Below are positions 60,502 through 64,000 of a stretch of 64,000 bases of DNA, in pieces. Each line of letters opens with the position of its first letter. Position 1 is the first letter of the stretch. The stretch covers positions 124,001 through 188,000 of the forward strand of contig NZ_JACNMO010000002.1 in the NCBI RefSeq assembly GCF_020622345.1, in the 5' to 3' direction. The notes below the pieces were generated by a model. It was given only the letters and a program-made list of their open reading frames with translations, searched no databases and was not told where the DNA came from. The position numbers and the translations under genes are program-made. This DNA comes from Roseobacter weihaiensis. Its GTDB lineage: Bacteria > Pseudomonadota > Alphaproteobacteria > Rhodobacterales > Rhodobacteraceae.

Positions 60502-61320
60502 GTGTCAGAAGGTAGCAACAAGATCAGCCCCAGACCAAGCGCAGGCCCATGCACCGGCCCGCAGTCGGAGGACAGCGACATCGAGCTTGAGCGACAGCCA
60601 GACCCCGGTCATGTTCCGGGATGTCCACGTCATGTCGCCATCATCATGGATGGCAATGGCCGGTGGGCGACGCAGCGCGGGCGACCGCGCCTTTTCGGTC
60701 ATCATGCAGGCGCGCGCCGGGTCCGAGAGATCGTGGAAGCCTGCCCGCGGATCGGGGTCGAGTACCTGACGATTTTCGCCTTCTCGACCGAGAACTGGAA
60801 ACGCACCCAGGTCGAGGTGGCAGGCCTTATGAGCCTCTTCAAACGCTACATCATCCGCGAGACGCGGGCGCTCAATGTCAATGGCGTGCGGGTGCGGTTC
60901 ATCGGTGACCGGGTGCGGCTCGATAAAAACCTGACGCGTCTGATGGGGGAGTTGGAGCAGGCAACCGCGGCGAATACGCGTGTCCACCTGACGATCGCGA
61001 TCAACTACGGCGGTCGCGATGAGGTCGCGCGCGCCACCCGCCGACTGGCACAGGACGTGGCCGCGGGCAACCTCAAACCGGATCAGGTGGATGAAGAAAC
61101 CCTGCCGCGCTATCTGGATACACACGTTCTGCCCGACCCGGATCTCGTGATCCGCACCAGCGGCGAGGCGCGGATTTCCAACTTTCTGCTCTGGCAGTCG
61201 GCATATTCGGAATACGAGTTTATCGATACGCTCTGGCCCGACTTCACACAGGCGGAGTTCGAGCATCTGTGCACGGCTTACGGCGGGCGCGACAGACGCT
61301 TTGGCGGCGTGAAAGCCTGA
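60502..61320 (+). CDS. uppS: Undecaprenyl diphosphate synthase, start uncertain
   Basis: UppS makes the C55 lipid carrier for cell wall synthesis. The protein has the core HVAIIMDGNGRWATQRGRPR (catalytic Asp in MDGNG), TIFAFSTENWKRTQVEV, TIAINYGGRDEVARA and PDLVIRTSGEARISNFLLWQ, ending YSEYEFIDTLWPDFTQAEF. The family usually begins a few residues before HVAIIMDG, but there is no ATG or GTG close by; candidate starts are GTG 60502 (AGGG eight bases upstream) and TTG 60478/GTG 60481. With GTG 60502 the protein is 272 residues, with an unusual 40-residue polar extension. The start is provisional. Confidence 0.9.
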   Translation: MSEGSNKISPRPSAGPCTGPQSEDSDIELERQPDPGHVPGCPRHVAIIMDGNGRWATQRGRPRLFGHHAGARRVREIVEACPRIGVEYLTIFAFSTENWKRTQVEVAGLMSLFKRYIIRETRALNVNGVRVRFIGDRVRLDKNLTRLMGELEQATAANTRVHLTIAINYGGRDEVARATRRLAQDVAAGNLKPDQVDEETLPRYLDTHVLPDPDLVIRTSGEARISNFLLWQSAYSEYEFIDTLWPDFTQAEFEHLCTAYGGRDRRFGGVKA

Positions 61321-61327
61321 CCTCGAC

Positions 61328-62122
61328 ATGAGTGCTGTCAACGAGAAATGGTCCGATCTGGCGGTGCGCCTCGCGTCCGGCGGGGCGATGGTGCTGATCG
61401 GTCTTTGGGGGGTCTGGGCGGGCGAACATGTGTTTCATGCCATGGTCGCGATCATCTGTGGTCTGATGATCTGGGAACTGGTGCGGATGCTGCAACCGGC
61501 CGATGCGGGTGTGGCCGCGCAATTGGGACTGCTGGCCGCCTCTGCGACCGGGGCATCGATCTACCTGCCGGTTGGTTTTGCCCTGCCAATCCTGCTGGCC
61601 CCGGCGATGGTTGGTTTTGGCCAGCTCAAGTCCTACCGCGCCATCTACATGATCTTTACCGTGATGGTCCTGCTGGCGGGGTTCGGGATGATGTCGGTGC
61701 GTGACGATCTGGGCTTTCAGTGGATGCTCTGGTTGGTGCTTGTGGTGGTGGCAACCGATGTTGTTGGCTATTTTGCCGGGCGTCTCATTGGCGGGCCAAA
61801 GTTCTGGCCGCGCGTGAGCCCGAAAAAGACCTGGGCCGGGACCGTGTTCGGCTGGATCGGTGCGGCGGCTGTTGGCGGATATTTTGTGGTGACCGCAGGG
61901 GCGGGCCCCCAGTTGATTGGGATTTCCGTGGCACTTTCGATGGCCAGCCAGATGGGTGACATCTCGGAAAGTGCGATCAAGCGGCGCCTGGGGGTCAAGG
62001 ACAGCTCCAATCTGATCCCGGGACATGGTGGCCTTTTGGACCGCTTCGACGGTATGCTGGGGGCTTCGGTCTTTCTGCTTATCATTGGACCGTTCATCAG
62101 CTTTCCGCCGGGGATAGGATAA
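61328..62122 (+). CDS. cdsA: Phosphatidate cytidylyltransferase
   Basis: The 264-residue inner-membrane protein has about eight hydrophobic helices and the CDP-diglyceride synthase signature near the C-terminus: SAIKRRLGVKDSSNLIPGHG and GLLDRFDGMLGA, with the D-x-x-x-S-x-x-K-R pattern. It makes CDP-diacylglycerol for phospholipid synthesis. It starts seven bases after the uppS stop and lies within the lipid/isoprenoid run with dxr. Confidence 0.93.
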   Translation: MSAVNEKWSDLAVRLASGGAMVLIGLWGVWAGEHVFHAMVAIICGLMIWELVRMLQPADAGVAAQLGLLAASATGASIYLPVGFALPILLAPAMVGFGQLKSYRAIYMIFTVMVLLAGFGMMSVRDDLGFQWMLWLVLVVVATDVVGYFAGRLIGGPKFWPRVSPKKTWAGTVFGWIGAAAVGGYFVVTAGAGPQLIGISVALSMASQMGDISESAIKRRLGVKDSSNLIPGHGGLLDRFDGMLGASVFLLIIGPFISFPPGIG

Positions 62123-62129
62123 GTCTTTT

Positions 62130-63302
62130 ATGCGACGGGTCAGCATTTTTGGCGCCACCGGGTCAGTCGGTCAAAACACGATTGATCTGATCGCGCGCAC
62201 GTCCGAACACTATGATGTGGTGGCACTCACCGGCGCGGGTAACATCGCGCAGCTGGCGCAGGATGCGCGCCGGTTGAAGGCGGATGTGGCCATCACGGCG
62301 CATGCGCACCTGCTGGAGGATCTGCGCACGGCCCTTGCAGGTTCCGGGGTCGAGGCCGCCGCCGGGGCTGGCGCTTTGCAGGAGGCTGCCACCCGCCCGG
62401 CGGAGTGGGTCATGTCGGCGATTGTGGGGGCTGCGGGGCTTGCACCCGGCCTTGCCGCCCTTGAGCAGGGGGCGACGCTTGCGCTGGCCAACAAGGAATC
62501 GCTGGTCTGTGCGGGCGAGCTGATGCTGCGCACGGCCAAGGCGCATGATGCCCGGCTTTTGCCGGTCGACAGCGAGCATTCAGCAGTTTTCCAGGCTCTT
62601 GTGGGTGAAAACATGGACGCGGTGGAGCGGGTGATACTCACCGCAAGTGGTGGCGCGTTCCGCGATTGGCCGGTCGAAGAGCTTGCCCATGCCACCCTTG
62701 CCGAAGCCTCCAGCCACCCCAATTGGGACATGGGGCAGCGGATCACGATTGATTCGGCGTCCATGTTTAACAAGGCCATGGAGCTTATTGAAACCAAAGA
62801 GTATTTTGACGTCTCGCCTGACCAGATCGAAGTGCTCGTCCATCCTGAATCGATGATCCACGCCCTGGTCGGGTTCAATGACGGGGCGCTGATGGCCCAT
62901 GTGGGACCGCCCGACATGCGCCACGCGATCGGATATGCGCTGCACTGGCCAGAGCGACGCGCCCTGCCAGTCGAGCGGCTCGATCTGGCGCAGATCGGCC
63001 AATTGACCTTTCGCGCCCCCTGCGAGACCCGCTGGCCCGCGCTGAGGCTCGCGCGGGAAGTCATGCAAACCGGGGGGTTGGCGGGCGCTGTCTTCAATGC
63101 CGCCAAGGAAACAGCGCTCGATGGTTTCATCGCCGGCGCGATCCGATTTACCGATATGGCCGCCGTGGTCGAGGAGGTTTTGACCGAATTGTCAGCCAAG
63201 CCCGGTCACATTGATGCCACCATGACCCTTGATAACGTCGCCGAAGTGGACCATCTCGCCCGACAAGAGGCGGCATTGGTCATCAAAGAGAGAGCAGGTT
63301 AG
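62130..63302 (+). CDS. dxr: 1-deoxy-D-xylulose 5-phosphate reductoisomerase
   Basis: The 390-residue protein has the Rossmann motif VSIFGATGSVGQNTIDLI, ALANKESLVCAGELML, PVDSEHSAVFQAL, ASGGAFRDWP and the C-terminal NWDMGQRITIDSASMFNKAM with the metal ligands Asp/Glu (PVDSEHS, and VLVHPESMIHALV). It makes MEP, the committed step of isoprenoid synthesis. It is seven bases after cdsA and 11 bases upstream of rseP. Confidence 0.95.
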   Translation: MRRVSIFGATGSVGQNTIDLIARTSEHYDVVALTGAGNIAQLAQDARRLKADVAITAHAHLLEDLRTALAGSGVEAAAGAGALQEAATRPAEWVMSAIVGAAGLAPGLAALEQGATLALANKESLVCAGELMLRTAKAHDARLLPVDSEHSAVFQALVGENMDAVERVILTASGGAFRDWPVEELAHATLAEASSHPNWDMGQRITIDSASMFNKAMELIETKEYFDVSPDQIEVLVHPESMIHALVGFNDGALMAHVGPPDMRHAIGYALHWPERRALPVERLDLAQIGQLTFRAPCETRWPALRLAREVMQTGGLAGAVFNAAKETALDGFIAGAIRFTDMAAVVEEVLTELSAKPGHIDATMTLDNVAEVDHLARQEAALVIKERAG

Positions 63303-63313
63303 TTTTGGATATT

Positions 63314-64000
63314 ATGGCATTGATCCCGCAGTTTGGCGGGTTGATCTGGACAATCGCTGCTTTCATTCTGGCGTTGTCGGTGATCGTGGCAATCCACGAA
63401 TACGGCCATTACATCGTCGGGCGCTGGTCCGGTATTCATGCGGACGTCTTTTCGATCGGGTTTGGCCCGGTGCTCTATGCCCGCGTCGACAAACGCGGCA
63501 CACGCTGGCAGATCGCCGCTTTGCCCTTTGGCGGATACGTCAAATTCGCCGGCGATGCGGATGCGGCCTCGGGCAAGGACACAGAGGCGATGGCAGCGGC
63601 CCAGGACGATCCCGAGCGGCTGCGCGCGACGATGCACGGCGCGCCGCTCTGGGCGCGGGCGGCAACCGTTGCTGCTGGCCCGATTTTCAATTTCGCCCTG
63701 TCGATCCTTGTGTTTGCTGCCGTGATGCTGACGACCGGGGTCTCGCGGGATCCGCTGACCGTCGGGGAAATACGCCCGCTTCCGGTAGGCGAGGTGGCGT
63801 TGCAGCCCGGTGACGAGGTTTTGGCGATCAATGGCGACGATCTGCCCAGCACCGAAGATGCCGAGGCCTACCGTGCCTTCATCGACGCGCTGCCGCATGA
63901 GCCTGTTCTGACCTATGAGGTCCTGCGGGACGGTCGGACTGTGGTGGTGGATGGACCTTATATGCTGCCCCCGCTGGTCAATGCGCTGAGCCCGCAGAGC
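63314..64000 (+). CDS. rseP: Site-2 intramembrane metalloprotease RseP, 3' end outside window
   Basis: The 229 visible codons show the M50-family zinc motif HEYGH at residues 28-32 within the first helix (VIVAIHEYGHYIVGRWSGIH), the substrate-facing FGPVLYARVDKRGTRW, GGYVKFAGDAD and a PDZ-like region around residue 155 (VGEVALQPGDEVLAINGDDL). RseP cleaves anti-sigma factors and remnant signal peptides in the membrane. The second zinc ligand motif (NPDG-like) and the C-terminal helices are not in the window. A TTG at 63305 is an alternative start. It is 11 bases after dxr. Confidence 0.92.
   Translation, partial: MALIPQFGGLIWTIAAFILALSVIVAIHEYGHYIVGRWSGIHADVFSIGFGPVLYARVDKRGTRWQIAALPFGGYVKFAGDADAASGKDTEAMAAAQDDPERLRATMHGAPLWARAATVAAGPIFNFALSILVFAAVMLTTGVSRDPLTVGEIRPLPVGEVALQPGDEVLAINGDDLPSTEDAEAYRAFIDALPHEPVLTYEVLRDGRTVVVDGPYMLPPLVNALSPQS

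Overview
The window reads as chromosomal core and near-core sequence from a GC-rich alphaproteobacterium of the Rhodobacterales, probably the marine Roseobacter group. This rests on gene content: a DksA with an incomplete zinc finger, a DUF2852 protein, a VPLPA-CTERM surface protein, a form II CoxL cluster, TRAP transport, and two dimethylglycine-dehydrogenase-type enzymes. Genus and species cannot be read from it. No transposase, integron, phage block, CRISPR array or rRNA operon was seen. One tRNA gene, Leu(CAA), is present.

Layout, left to right. 1-1,960: 5' end of tkt (minus), then a coiled-coil protein and ZapA (plus), then bolA-grxD (minus). 2.1-8.1 kb: a plus-strand molybdenum hydroxylase operon (XdhC-like, molybdopterin-binding protein, CoxS, CoxL form II, CoxM) with hairpins between cistrons and a terminator-like hairpin at the end, followed by a probably frameshifted secreted protein. 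8.5-16.6 kb: a LysR regulator, then a histidine kinase/response regulator pair divergent from a TRAP transporter of the 2-oxo/hydroxy-acid type. 16.7-19.2 kb: minus-strand GNAT, Bpt, RDD and DUF2852 genes, the last with a repeated palindrome upstream. 19.4-24.4 kb: glnE, a small protein, an RlmI-like methyltransferase and a PIN protein. 24.4-29.3 kb: a minus-strand unit with MoxR ATPase, GNAT, DUF2927 lipoprotein, 55-residue membrane protein, VWA protein and M48 protease. 29.5-34.8 kb: dksA, a flavin monooxygenase, the arginase/ornithine cyclodeaminase pair with its divergent AsnC regulator, and dsbB with a YqaA-like gene. 34.9-42.5 kb: tRNA-Leu, a MocA-like nucleotidyltransferase, and two divergent FAD/GcvT oxidoreductases flanking a mini zinc-finger protein and a methyltransferase. 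42.5-52.5 kb: VPLPA-CTERM protein, CorC-like protein, phosphoesterase-like protein, xerD, a large exported protein with an overlapping 49-residue membrane protein, aroK-aroB, GNAT, ssb and a lytic transglycosylase. 52.5-58.0 kb: an Opp/Dpp-type ABC transporter without a binding protein, and an AraC regulator. 58.1-64.0 kb: miaA, and divergently the essential run pyrH-frr-uppS-cdsA-dxr-rseP, cut by the window end.

Likely connections: CoxSML would need cytosine-dinucleotide molybdenum cofactor. The XdhC-like and molybdopterin-binding proteins (same operon), the MocA-like enzyme at 35.4 kb and the MoxR/VWA pair at 24-29 kb are candidate maturation partners, but the long-range links are inference. 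Arginase plus ornithine cyclodeaminase would turn arginine into proline. The two FAD/GcvT enzymes fit methylated-amine (glycine betaine) catabolism feeding tetrahydrofolate one-carbon units.

Start codons were chosen from ribosome-binding sites and family N-termini. Functions come from motif and family recognition by eye, not from a database search.
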